The notes: generated by a model from the letters alone, not told the origin. A DNA stretch of 64,000 bases from Axinella damicornis (GCA_963931865.1 OZ007511.1:3257308-3321307), one strand, 5' to 3'. Positions 56,001 through 62,739 are shown, numbered from the stretch's first letter. Numbers and translations are program-made.

Positions 56001-59000
56001 ACCCTAGCCTCATACCTATAGCCTTATACCCAGGCCCATCCTAACCCGCGTAAAAGATTGGAAAATAGCTGGTCACACTTGGAATTTCTTCCCTAACTTA
56101 GCTGCGGAAGATTGAGTGCAAATTACATGTAAGTCAAACCAAAGTATGTGGATGGATGACCAAGATCACAAAAGGCTAGCCATTCTGACGGCCACTGGCA
56201 GCCCTACTACTAGTAGTGGTCCCCGTCTCCCGGTCACCCCAGTGTAGCTGATGAGACCTGCCATTGGCCGAAACGTGCATCCTCCATAGTTGGTGGCTCC
56301 AAAGTGCTAATGTAGTGAACTACTGTAGTCGCGTGTTATTAGGCGCAGCTCACTTATAGGCACATATCATTTACTTTAGTGTATTACATTCTCCCTATAG
56401 CTTCTGCTGACTTCCAGCTCATCACCATGACGACACTTATATTCAGTCCTGCTGTGCTACAACAGAGCGTCAGTCTTCGCATCTTGGACGACCTCCTCTA
56501 TGAGGGCCGTGAAGACTTCTCACTCGTGCTCACTACCTCTGACTCCGGGGTCATCCTGTCTCCAAGCCAAGCCAATTTCACCATCATAGACAATGACAGT
56601 GAGTCATGTTCACCGTCATGGACACAGCAAACAATTTAGATAGGTACCCCATGCGCGCAGCAGGGGATGAGTGATCGGTTTGTGTTCCGTCTGTCTGTTT
56701 GTGGACACAAAAATCAGCAGTTTGAGCAGTGAAGGCCTTGTTGAAGGCGGTTCAGGATGAAAAGATAGAAAAGAAAATAATAGCGACTATATAACTCACA
56801 GACCAGAGATCCACTCGAGAGGCTGAGAAAACCCGTGTGAAAGTCGTGTTTCTAATTTATACAACTTGACCACACCCGTTTCTAACATTACTGCCACAAC
56901 TTACGATATCTCATTCTGCATGCTGGCATTGCTGTATTAATATTCGGTAGGCCTAGCTATCTCATTGTGCATGCTGTATTAATAATCGGCAGTAGGCCTA
57001 CCTATATCAAGTCAAAGTAGCGCACGGGGTATGTGCTGTGCTGAGCACCTCTAGTTAGATATAGAATGCCCCCAAGTACAAAGTGTTCACCGTCACTCAC
57101 CCCCCTCCCCACTTCTCAGGCATACGGTGTAACTAATGAACTTATGCATGTTCACTGGAGAGAAGTATCATCCAAGGAGCATAGCATTTGTTCAACCAGT
57201 GTTGCTGGATGTCTGAACTTTCACTCTCCCTCCTTTTCCTCCCCTTCCTCCCCTTTCCACTCTATCCTCTCCTCCTATCCTGTTCCCTACCCTACCCTCC
57301 CGTCTCTTCCCCTCCCATCCTGTCTCCTCCCCTCCAATCCCACCCCCTGCCCTTCTCCATCGCCCCTCACCCCTCTCTTCTCTCATCCCCCTCCCCTCCA
57401 CTTGCCTCCCCTCTCCTCCCATCCTCTCCTTTCCATCCTCTTCCTCCCTCTCCTTCCCTCCCTCCCTCCCTCCCTCCCTCCCTCCCTCCCTCCCTCCCTC
57501 CCTCCCTCCCTCCCTCCCTCCCTCCCTCCCTCCCTCCCTCCCTCCCTCCCTCCCTCCCTCCTGCCCCCCTCACACACACTGCAGTTGTGAATATAACATT
57601 TGATGAAGATATCTACATGGTGAGGGAGAACGCACAGGCCATCAGCGTGACCCTTACCCTCGGAGGACAGCTGCAGAGGTCCCTTGTAGTTACCATGGTG
57701 ACACAAGATGGGTCGGCCATTGGTACGTAGCTCACAGCTTCACTTGATCGGATTTGTCACCTGTTGACAACCGGTATCCTTATTCCTAAATCACTTGTGG
57801 GAGGACTCCAAGAGGGGTTTCCCCGGCCCCCTCCCAACTCTCACCAATAGCTTGTAGCCTGTTGTAGGACATCTCCCACAATTAGGGAGGACCCTCTGAA
57901 CTCCAACCAACAGCTTGTTGGGAGGACACTAGTCTGTCGAGCTAGACCAATTCTCCCCTGGCCCTGGTATTACATGTAATTAACTCTCACGATAAGTGCC
58001 TGTAGTATCCTAAGCACACTAAAACATTGGAAGTCTCTCTCTCTGCTTGAAGTTCACTTAAACATACCCTGATGATGTCACTTCCTAATTGTGCAAGCAG
58101 AAAGGGCCAGGGGACAGTATACTTAGCCAAGAATCAACCAATCAGAGGCTGCATGAGTTGTAAACAGGAAGTGAAAATGCCTAAATGGCTACTCACTTAT
58201 TTGATGGGAAGGTTGTCTCCTGCTGTGCAGGTGGTGAAGATTATGGAGTGACTTCTCGTGTACTGACGTTTGACCAGTCCACGAGGCAACAGACAGCCAG
58301 CGTGACTATTGTTGATGATGAGATAGGCGACGGGGTCAAGGAGTTCTCTCTGCTGGTGCTACCAGAGGACTCAGAGCTACCCAGCCCTCTCGCTGAGGCC
58401 ACAGTGCAGATCATTGACAATGAAAGTACAGAATGTGTGAGGGTGGGAGTGTGTGAGGGTGGGAGTGTGAGAGGGTGTGAGGGTAGAGTGAGTGGAGTGT
58501 GTGAGGATGGGAGAGTGAGCAGTTAGTATGGAGTGTGTGAGGGTGGGAGTGTGCGTGAGGGTGGGAGTGTGTGAGGGTGGGAGAGTGCGTGAGGGTGGGA
58601 GTGTGTGAGGGTGGGAGAGTGAGTTAGTGATTTTCATGCCTATTGTTGTATGTACATGTACCAGTCACCTCGTACCCTCACCACCACACTATCCACACTC
58701 CCTCCCTGTACCTGTCACCTCGTACCCTCACCACCACACTATCCACACTCCCTCCCTAGATGTGACCGTGGCGTTCAGTCAGCCCTCATACACTGTTAAT
58801 GAGGGCAACCCCTTTGCGCTCCTGGAGATCACCAAGAGCGGAGTCTCACAGCAGGAAATCAGCATCAACATTGTGCTGCAGCAGCAGACAGCTCAAGGTA
58901 TATGGGGATTAACTCTTTCCTGACCATAAGGATTAGCTCTTTACCGACCGCAAGGAGTAACTCTTTCCTGACCATAAGGATTAGCTCTTTAACTCTTTAT

Positions 59001-62000
59001 TGACCATAGGGATTAACTCCTTACCAACCATAAGGGACTCCCTCCTCCTCCCTTCCCCTAGCTGCACTCCGCATTGTCCCTCGCCCCTCTCCCTTTGATC
59101 ATGTGATATAGTCCCGGCCCCCCCTCCCTTATATCAAAGTACATCTATATAGCCCCCCTCCCTCCTTTCCTGTTTGCTCATGGTATAATGGTGTTGCATC
59201 CCTCAGGTGGATTGGACTTTGGCCCATTTCCCGCCCCTAGCATTGTCTTGACAGTCGTGTTGCTAGGCAATGAGACACGACTGGAGTATGGTGTGGTCAT
59301 TCTTGAGGACAGCATAGTGGAGGGGGCGGAGCAGTTCACAGCACAGCTGGAGCTTCAGGAGGGGACTGTCGGGATACTGCTTGGGGAGAGGAACGAGGCC
59401 GTGGTCACCATTGAGGACAACGATTGTGAGTGCATGCAATGCCGGGCCGTACACTTGGGAGTATTACTACCGGTAGTTCTATTCCAAAATGGCACATTTG
59501 AGCGGTGCTGATTGTATGGGGTACATGAACTTATAATCATGGACAACGTGACCTTTAAACCTGCAGTGTATTAAAAGCTAAAGCTACCGCCAAAAGTGCG
59601 GAAAAGTAAGCATGCTCGGTTCCAGGCAGCAAAAATCGATCTCTGGTGAGGTTTAATCGGAATACGTAGTTCTTTGGCTTGGTAGGAGCGTTTAGTAAAT
59701 GATAGCTATTTGCATGCTTCTGTAATGGCTACTGTGCATAGTTGCTAGGCTAAGTGCTTAGTTGACTGCATGCTCCAGATGACTGGGCTACATCACAAAG
59801 CTGCTCATATTGTGTCTAGTGCTCTGCGACAATGATGCATAGTACTACTACCCTGTGCGAATTGCACAGCAAGGGGTAGAGTGATTGCTGTGTCTGTCAG
59901 TATGTCAGTCAGTGGGCACAAAAAGAGCAGTTTGGGTGAGCAGCGAAATAGGAATTCTTTCAGCCTTTTATTGCAAGTTATAATTACAATTGAAAAAAAA
60001 AACTTGTACGTACCTCAGAAACAACAGTCGTACAATGAGCTGTGAAAAGCAAGGTTTTTCGCTCTCCGTCCAAATTATCGACACAAAACCACACCTGGAG
60101 TGCAAACAGCATACAGGGTAAGCTAGTGCTCTACTGGACACTTGTTCGTAGGGTACTTATGTTGGCATGGATACACGCACACCACGCACACACGCACACA
60201 CACCACGCACACACGCACACACACCACGCACACACACACACACGCACACACACACACACACACACACGCACATTCACACACACACATGCACACACACACA
60301 TGCACGCATAGTATACACACACATCTTTCCCTTACACATGTACACACACACACATCCACCCACACACACACACAACACAGTTGTGAATGTCACACTGAGT
60401 CCTGAGAATATCACCCTCACTGAGGACAGCAGAGCTGTGAACTTCACCGTGTCTCGTGACAGTGACACCATTCTGGACAGAACAGTCAGGGTTGACTTTG
60501 CTACTGTTGGAGATACTGCATCACGTGAGCAAAATTATTTTATCTTCTTCCAAATGTTCCTCTCCCCCACTCCTGATCCCCTCCCTCCATCCTCTCCCCC
60601 TCTTTCCAACTTCCCTCCATCCTCTCCCCTCTTTCCAACTTCCCTCCCTCTCCCCCTCTTTCCAACTTCCCTCCCTCTCCCCCTCTTTCCAACTTCCCTC
60701 CCTCTTGTAACTACATGTACCACCCCCCTCCCTCCTTCCTCTCCCTCCCTCCTCTCCCTCCCTCCTCTCCCTTCGTCCTCTCCTCTCCCTCCCTCCTCCC
60801 CTCCCTCCTCTCCCTTCGTCCTCTCCTCTCCCTCCCTCCTCCCCTCCCTCCTCCCTCCTCTCCCTCCCTCCCTCCTCTCCCTCCCTCCTCTCCCTCCCTC
60901 CTCTCCCTCCCTCCTCCCCCTCCCTCATCTCCCTCCCTCCTCCCCTCCCTCCTCTCCCTCCCTCCTCTCCCTCCCTCCTCCCCCTCCCTCATATCCCTCC
61001 CTCCGCTCCTTCATCCTCTCCCGCCCTCCTCTCCCTCCCTCCTCTCCCTTTGTCCTCTCCTCTCCCTCCCTCCTCCCCCTCCCTCATCTCCCTCCCTCCC
61101 TCCTCCCCTCCCTCATCTCCCTCCCTCCTCTCCCTTCATCCTCTCCTCTCCCTCCCTCCTCCCCCTACCTCGTCTCCCTCCCTCCTCTCCCTCCCTCCCT
61201 CCCTCCCTCCCTCCCTCCCTCCCTCCCTCCCTCCCTCCCTCCCTCCCACCCTCCCACCCTCCCACCCTCCCACCCTCCCTCCCTCCCCCCTCCCCCCTTC
61301 CATCTCCTCCCTCCCTATAGCTACTCTGGAACTTTCCCTCCTCTTTCTCCCTTTCCTCCTCCTCCTCCTCCTCCTGTACCTCGTCAGTATAGATGGTCCT
61401 GCACAGACAGAAAGAGATTTAATTCTCTGTTACCAGCTTTAGCTTGGGAAATGTTTGCTACCGTAGGCGCTCTAATTATGCGTCGCTCAAAAAATAATTA
61501 TTTTTGAAATGCAATGCAACAATAGAAATTCGGTCAGCCAAACGGCGACGAACTTCGACGCATGATTAGAAAACACCTCGCTAGGTATTAAAGTCAGACG
61601 AATGTAGACAAAGCTATTGCATAGCGGTTGTGTTTGTTCCTGGTTGTCGGACTGTCACTGCCTTTTCTCCTACATGGGGCGTCCGTATCCTGGGGCACAG
61701 AATACATAAGTGAGTTGCTGTCTCGTACCTTCACTGATGTCCCAACCATATCACAACTGTGTCTTTATACATCAATGTTCACAGGCAATGATGTAACGAG
61801 CCATCTTCGCTGTTCAACTGTACTGTGTGCGCTTCGAGCTAGCTGCCATGCTGCCGTTATAATCGCGTTACGCAAATTAGTCCCCAGAGTGCGACGCATT
61901 ATTGGAAATTATCGGTTTGAGATATTGAATTTTGACGCAGAATTAGAAAGGACGCATAATTAGAGCGCCTACGGTACATTTTGACTAGCTGCTCAGGGCA

Positions 62001-62739
62001 CCTTTAGAATGACTATTGCTGAGAATTAATGTCGACCAAAAAAATTTGATATGGTAACCCAGAAATCTCTTTCCGTTTACATCACTCTTACATGGCATCA
62101 CCCTGTGTATGCTCTGTCTCTCCTAAATTCATAGCTGGGCGTGACTTTGAACCAAGGGTCTTGTCTCTCATGTTCACGCTCAGTGGGCCTACGACTCTCC
62201 CCGCCTCGGTCGCCATCTTGGAGGATGAAGTGGTAGAGGCAGCAGAAAATCTGCTTGTTGTGCTCTCTGTACCACAGGGGGAGGGGGGCGTGGCACTGGT
62301 GCAGAATGTTTCCACTGTGGTCATCATAGACGATGATGGTAAGTACACATGCAATGCACACATTAACATCGTCTCCCACAAAGGAACTAGGTTGAGCGAG
62401 ATATAAACTAGCCTTGTTCCCAGGCCAAATAGAAGTACCGATGCGATATTTGGCTGTAAACAATATTGAAATGGAGGTGTGGTTTTGTTCTGTAATTTGG
62501 ACGGATAGTGATCAGATCCTTGCTTTTCATAGCACAACTCTTGTTCGTGAGATATGTACAAGCCGTTTTTTAAAACTTACATCTCTTCTACCCAGAGGTA
62601 ATATTGGAGTTCAACCAATCTATCTACACTGCTGTGGAGGGTGAGGGTGTGGTCAGTGTGACGGTGGTGCTGGTAGGGAGCACGGATAGGGAGAGGGTGG
62701 TTGCTGTGGAGCTGTCAACCTCCGACACCAATGCAACAG
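44038..62739 (+). CDS. Secreted multi-Calx-beta protein (adhesion/matrix type), 3' incomplete
   Basis: Seventeen supported exons join in frame, all junctions phase 1, giving about 926 residues so far. Order: signal peptide, a cysteine-rich module, then seven Calx-beta domains and half of an eighth. Each Calx-beta domain is split between a first-half exon (138-144 nt, ending near TATG or an equivalent) and a second-half exon (195-228 nt, starting near GDDF and ending IIDND or similar). Hallmarks repeat in each second half: an acidic DDxxxE-type motif and a terminal acidic pair or triplet, the calcium-ligand positions of the family. N-glycosylation sequons occur in most exons (ANHT, FNET, SNIT, QNTS, FNCT, ANFT, VNIT, VNFT), fitting an extracellular protein. 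Calx-beta arrays are known from sponge aggregation factors, FRAS1/FREM and ADGRV1. A sponge aggregation-factor-like or related adhesion protein is my best inference. The second half of domain 2 has a 1-nt deletion (see 51495). The gene continues beyond 62739. Confidence 0.9.
44316..44465 (+). CDS. Calx-beta gene exon 2: cysteine-rich module
   Basis: A 150-nt phase 1-1 exon after TGTGCATGCAG, followed by GTGAATT. It encodes 50 residues with six cysteines in the pattern C-x5-C, CC, then C-x2-C near the end (QCHNCE). I do not recognise a named domain. Paired CC and closing CxxC suggest a small disulphide-bonded extracellular module between the signal peptide and the first Calx-beta domain. Confidence 0.8.
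44798..45011. mobile_element. MITE family B, copy 2 (chimeric, 214 bp)
   Basis: The left half carries variants of copy 3 (CCCTTCGTGCGGGGG), while the right half carries variants of copy 1 (GTAGGAACGTGCCC, CGCACAAAGGG). It is followed by 81 bp (45012-45092) identical to the flank of copy 1 (43524-43604), then the host sequence ATGTCAGAGCGTTCGC repeats and copy 3 begins. The internal part around the centre of the element is missing. Confidence 0.8.
45105..45488. mobile_element. MITE family B, copy 3 (complete)
   Basis: A 384-bp full-length copy with the same TAGTCTCGG...CCGAGACTA ends as copy 1, flanked by an exact 9-bp duplication AGCGTTCGC (45096-45104 and 45489-45497). It is inserted into the family A element at 44606-45700. 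Confidence 0.9.
45786..45815 (+). CDS. Possible 30-nt micro-exon of the Calx-beta gene
   Basis: The interval lies between ACATGCAG and GTAGAT, is phase 1-1, and would insert DTGGAPVARR between the cysteine module and Calx-beta domain 1. Splicing without it is equally in frame, so it would be a cassette exon if used. Evidence is only splice-site and phase agreement. Confidence 0.2.
45917..46453. mobile_element. Interspersed repeat family E with a ~35-bp internal tandem repeat
   Basis: The left end TACCCCGCATGCG is followed by about four tandem units of roughly 35-40 bp (CAGGGGTTAAGTGTGTCCC, TTCAGTCTG) at 45935-46080. The body blocks shared with 5030-5313 and 56643-57054 follow, ending TGCTGAGCACCTCTAG. 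Confidence 0.7.
46730..46967. mobile_element. MITE family C
   Basis: Termini TAGTCTTGTGCCC and GGGCACGAGACTA are inverted. Subterminal AGGGTCTGGTTACTATT and AATAGTCACCAGACCC are inverted, and the inner arms GGTTGTGCCGAGTCAGCA and TGCTGACTCGGCACAACC are perfect inverse complements. Flanks ACCATCCAA and GCCATCCTG agree at 6 of 9 positions, a possible decayed 9-bp duplication. Confidence 0.65.
47088..47581. mobile_element. Foldback/MITE with AATTTAGG inverted ends
   Basis: The left end TATATATTCTGCGCAATTTA and the right end TAAATTGTGTGGAATATATA are inverted with few mismatches. Next to them GGAATTTGCACAAT and CGCAAATCCC repeat the same relation. The interior holds several inverted CTCGAGATT modules. 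Inserted in the intron before Calx-beta domain 1. Confidence 0.6.
47824..47961 (+). CDS. Calx-beta domain 1, first-half exon
   Basis: 138 nt after CACCTGTTCCAG, ending ACA T|GTACGT, phase 1-1. It encodes LVIEFSRANHTVGEGSSF and then VTLEI...VVLEGRTAT: the first beta strands of a Calx-beta fold, with an NHT sequon. A CA repeat lies directly upstream of the acceptor. Confidence 0.9.
48092..48537. mobile_element. MITE family A, long-arm variant
   Basis: 446 bp with TAGCCTCGTTCCCAGGCCG at the left, CGGCCTGGGAATGAGGCTA at the right and further inverted GGGAGGGAGAAACGGCC / GGCCGTTTCTCCCTCCC. An exact 9-bp duplication CCGTCATAC flanks it (48083-48091 and 48538-48546). It lies in the intron that splits Calx-beta domain 1. 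Confidence 0.9.
48884..48908. repeat. Poly-C tract (C25) next to a splice acceptor
   Basis: A run of about 25 C ends 14 bp before the exon at 48923 and forms most of its polypyrimidine tract. Confidence 0.9.
48923..49150 (+). CDS. Calx-beta domain 1, second-half exon
   Basis: 228 nt after CTCCCCAG, ending at GTAAGT, phase 1-1. It encodes GDDFGLF, then VQFGVQVVDDSIVEDTESF and SVDIIDNDC. About eight residues longer than its siblings because of a PSDPSVNPPG insertion between late strands. Acidic calcium-ligand positions are intact. Confidence 0.92.
49151..49796. other. Intron with (CCCT)n tract at about 49541-49790
   Basis: Unique sequence to about 49540, then roughly 250 bp of CCCT/CCTC repeats ending six bases before the acceptor of the next exon. 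No exon seen in the unique part. Confidence 0.8.
49797..49934 (+). CDS. Calx-beta domain 2, first-half exon
   Basis: 138 nt after CTCTTTCAG, ending AGA G|GTGGGA, phase 1-1. It encodes VNVSITPSNITVEEMRQM and then QFTIFTQSISAR. The usual TATG end of the first half is replaced by SARG. Two NxS/T sequons. Confidence 0.88.
49935..51494. other. Intron inside Calx-beta domain 2 with GGGT/GGGA tract
   Basis: Unique sequence includes a 27-bp hairpin at 50473-50499 (ATTGCAGGAGGC, loop TTC, GCCTCGTGCAAT; one mismatch). At 50826-51068 lies an almost pure TGGG tetranucleotide tract of about 240 bp (60 units), followed to about 51250 by GGGA/GGAG purine-rich sequence. Long open frames through these tracts are compositional. 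Confidence 0.8.
50826..51250. repeat. (TGGG)n then (GGGA)n tract
   Basis: About 60 TGGG units with one break near 50881, continuing into irregular GGGA/GGAGGG repeats. The G-rich strand is the sense strand of the Calx-beta gene, so the pre-mRNA would carry many runs of three or more G. Confidence 0.95.
51495..51697 (+). CDS. Calx-beta domain 2, second-half exon with 1-nt deletion
   Basis: 203 nt after CTCTTCCAG, ending GAC A|GTATGT. It encodes GDFLSFQRTLTFFP, VQEDMIVESEEEF and LVVVAAAPGERGES, then hits TGA. One frame over, the expected end VMTPQNTSVVSIADDD follows. All sibling second-half exons have lengths divisible by three (195-228 nt); this one is one short of 204. The break lies in GGGGAGAGGGGGGAG, so a lost G in a homopolymer explains it. 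Either an assembly or sequencing error, or a true inactivating allele. Confidence 0.85.
51698..52118. repeat. Intron filled with GGGT/GGGA/GGAC purine-rich simple repeats
   Basis: A short GGGT run, GGAC repeats (GGACGGACGGACGG), then GGGA/GAGG-rich sequence to about 52090. The last 28 bp before the acceptor switch to pyrimidines (TTTTTCTTCTTTGCCAG). Confidence 0.85.
52119..52256 (+). CDS. Calx-beta domain 3, first-half exon
   Basis: 138 nt, phase 1-1, acceptor TTTGCCAG and donor GTATGC. It encodes LEIGFGSSSFTVRESEG, then VLFSTQNGTATG, a canonical Calx-beta first half with the NGTATG end and an NGT sequon. Confidence 0.92.
52500..52806. repeat. Interspersed element D, inverted copy
   Basis: This is the reverse-complement counterpart of 2765-3290: degenerate units around TGCTGCTCCCCAATTGCGTC, then GAAAGTTGCGCATCACTAGTC, CGAACATCCCACTTCCGTCA and a CA run. 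It has fewer internal units (about five). It lies in the intron that splits Calx-beta domain 3. Confidence 0.65.
52940..53143 (+). CDS. Calx-beta domain 3, second-half exon
   Basis: 204 nt, acceptor TGATACATAG, donor GTGAGT, phase 1-1. It encodes ADDFVSITEQVLTFGP, SVLQEGLLEDVESFNC and SVDIIDTDG. Calcium-ligand acidic residues present, an NCT sequon. Confidence 0.92.
53297..53620. repeat. (CCCT)n tract before a splice acceptor
   Basis: About 320 bp of CCCT-type pyrimidine repeats with small interruptions, ending eight bases before the exon at 53629. Confidence 0.95.
53629..53769 (+). CDS. Calx-beta domain 4, first-half exon
   Basis: 141 nt, acceptor TTTACTAG, donor GTGAGA, phase 1-1. It encodes VTIGFEVTAMQVSESAAT, then VAVSLRSG and REGRATG. 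More diverged than other copies but the frame, length and ATG-like end fit. Confidence 0.85.
53866..54240. mobile_element. MITE family A relative, right end replaced
   Basis: The left end TAGCCTCGTTCCCAGGCCT is intact. The inner arms (GGAAGAGTGGCG, AACGGGGAAGGCCTG at the left; CAGGCCTTCCCCGTT, CCGCTCTTCC at the right) are inverted. In place of the expected right terminus the sequence passes straight into TAGCCTCATACCC-type tandem repeats. Confidence 0.55.
54246..56030. repeat. 36-bp minisatellite with a 758-bp higher-order repeat
   Basis: Units of about 36 bp (TAGCCTCAAGCCTAGC, TCCACCCTAACCTTGTACCC) run for about 1.8 kb. An extra 13-bp ACCTTGTACCCTA is inserted at irregular places. Rare markers recur at constant distance: CCTCCTGC at 54433 and 55191, and CCTTGACCC at 54721 and 55479, each 758 bp apart. 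Because 36 is divisible by three, 12-residue repeats are open on both strands; I call no gene. Confidence 0.92.
56233..56274 (+). ncRNA. Hammerhead-ribozyme-like core (motif only)
   Basis: CTGATGAG at 56248-56255 and CGAAAC at 56269-56274 are the two invariant boxes of hammerhead ribozymes, separated by 13 bases that can form a short imperfect stem II (ACC...GGC). A GTC lies upstream at 56233. I cannot form a convincing stem I or III, so it may be a decayed ribozyme from a Penelope-like or related retroelement, or chance. Confidence 0.25.
56401..56598 (+). CDS. Calx-beta domain 4, second-half exon
   Basis: 198 nt, acceptor CTCCCTATAG, donor GTGAGT, phase 1-1. It encodes SADFQLITMTTLIFSP, ILDDLLYEGREDFSL and FTIIDNDS. 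Intact calcium-ligand positions and an NFT sequon. Confidence 0.92.
56643..57054. mobile_element. Interspersed repeat family E, complete copy
   Basis: It begins GGTACCCCATGCGC and ends GCGCACGGGGTATGTGC, then GCTGAGCACCTCTAG; the subterminal TACCCCATGCGC / GCGCACGGGGTA are inverted with one mismatch. A 7-bp direct repeat TTAGATA flanks it (56636-56642, 57055-57061). It has the same block order as the copies at 5030 and 45917. Non-autonomous DNA element (inference). Confidence 0.75.
57220..57561. repeat. Pyrimidine-rich tract ending in (CCCT)n
   Basis: CTCC/CCCT-rich sequence, pure CCCT from about 57450, ending about 23 bp before the acceptor at 57584. Confidence 0.9.
57585..57722 (+). CDS. 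Calx-beta domain 5, first-half exon
   Basis: 138 nt, acceptor CACTGCAG, donor GTACGT, phase 1-1. It encodes VNITFDEDIYMVRENAQ, then VTMVTQDGSAIG: a DGSAIG end in place of GTATG. Confidence 0.9.
57723..58230. other. Intron inside domain 5, no other feature
   Basis: Unique sequence with an imperfect internal repetition around CCAATAGCTTGTAGCCTGTTG and CCAACAGCTTGTTGGGAGG. No exon or element recognised. Confidence 0.6.
58231..58425 (+). CDS. Calx-beta domain 5, second-half exon
   Basis: 195 nt, acceptor TGCTGTGCAG, donor GTACAG, phase 1-1. It encodes GEDYGVTSRVLTF, VTIVDDEIGDGVKEFSL and VQIIDNES. Canonical. Confidence 0.92.
58436..58625. repeat. GTGTGAGGGTGGGA minisatellite
   Basis: Irregular tandem units of about 14-28 bp (GTGTGAGGGTGGGAGTGT) starting ten bases after the splice donor. 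G-rich on the sense strand. Confidence 0.85.
58658..58757. repeat. 50-bp tandem duplication spanning a polypyrimidine tract
   Basis: Two nearly identical 50-bp copies start at 58658 and 58708 (TCACCTCGTACCCTCACC, then ACTATCCACACTCCCTCCCT). The second copy ends in CTAG, the acceptor of the next exon; the first ends in TGTA and has no AG. Confidence 0.9.
58760..58897 (+). CDS. Calx-beta domain 6, first-half exon
   Basis: 138 nt, acceptor CTCCCTAG, donor GTATAT, phase 1-1. It encodes VTVAFSQPSYTVNEGNPF, then INIVLQQQTAQG. A canonical YTVNEG start of the fold. Confidence 0.92.
58905..59035. repeat. ~24-bp minisatellite, about five diverged units
   Basis: Units of the form GATTAACTCTTTCCTGACCA repeat with substitutions and one partial unit inside the intron of domain 6. 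Confidence 0.8.
59207..59425 (+). CDS. Calx-beta domain 6, second-half exon
   Basis: 219 nt, acceptor ATCCCTCAG, donor GTGAGT, phase 1-1. It encodes GLDFGPFPAPSIVLTVVL, VVILEDSIVEGAEQF and AVVTIEDNDC. Closest in style to the second half of domain 1 (DFG, NET sequon, SIVE, NDC end), suggesting these two are sister copies. Confidence 0.92.
59426..59848. other. Intron between domains 6 and 7, unique part
   Basis: No exon, element or simple repeat recognised. Confidence 0.5.
59849..60135. mobile_element. Family E-like element
   Basis: The left TACCCTGTGCG and a right-hand CATACAGGGTA are inverted. Interior pieces (TGTCTGTCAGT, GGGCACAAAAAGAGCAGTTTG) resemble the family E head. The body is otherwise different, with a poly-A run at 59993-60001. 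Confidence 0.45.
60170..60378. repeat. (CA)n / ACGC-ACAC microsatellite
   Basis: About 200 bp of CA-type repeats with CACGCACACACG variants, ending at the acceptor of the next exon (CACAACACAG). Confidence 0.95.
60381..60524 (+). CDS. Calx-beta domain 7, first-half exon
   Basis: 144 nt, acceptor ACAACACAG, donor GTGAGC, phase 1-1. It encodes VNVTLSPENITLTEDSRA, then VRVDFATVGDTAS. It resembles the first half of domain 2 (VNVSITPSNITVEE), including the shared position of the NIT sequon. Confidence 0.92.
60570..61315. repeat. Long TCC/CCCT pyrimidine tract
   Basis: About 750 bp of CTCCCTCC-type sequence with TTTCCAACTTCCCTCC tandem units at 60600-60705 and pure CCCT near 61190-61290. Open frames through it are proline/serine/leucine artefacts. 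Confidence 0.92.
61459..61976. mobile_element. Mariner-like MITE (TA target)
   Basis: Terminal inverted repeats CCGTAGGCGCTCTAATTATG at the left and CATAATTAGAGCGCCTACGG at the right, flanked by TA on both sides. About 518 bp, no transposase. TA duplication points to a Tc1/mariner-type enzyme. Confidence 0.8.
62135..62338 (+). CDS. Calx-beta domain 7, second-half exon
   Basis: 204 nt, acceptor AATTCATAG, donor GTAAGT, phase 1-1. It encodes GRDFEPRVLSLMF, VAILEDEVVEAAENLLV and VVIIDDDG. Its GEGGVALVQN loop shows what the broken loop of the exon at 51495 should look like. Confidence 0.92.
62596..62739 (+). CDS. Calx-beta domain 8, first-half exon (last exon seen)
   Basis: 144 nt, acceptor CTACCCAG, donor GTATGC, phase 1-1. 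It encodes VILEFNQSIYTAVEGEG, then ELSTSDTNATG. No matching second-half exon is recognisable before the window ends, so the gene continues to the right. Confidence 0.9.

Noticed and set aside
54307..56021. LYPSLKPSSTLT / VELGLRLGYKVR repeat proteins
   Set aside because: 12-residue periodicity is the 36-bp minisatellite read in frame on each strand.
60167..61507. 446-codon plus-strand open frame
   Set aside because: It runs through a CA repeat, one genuine Calx-beta exon (60381-60524) and a TCC tract; only the exon is coding.
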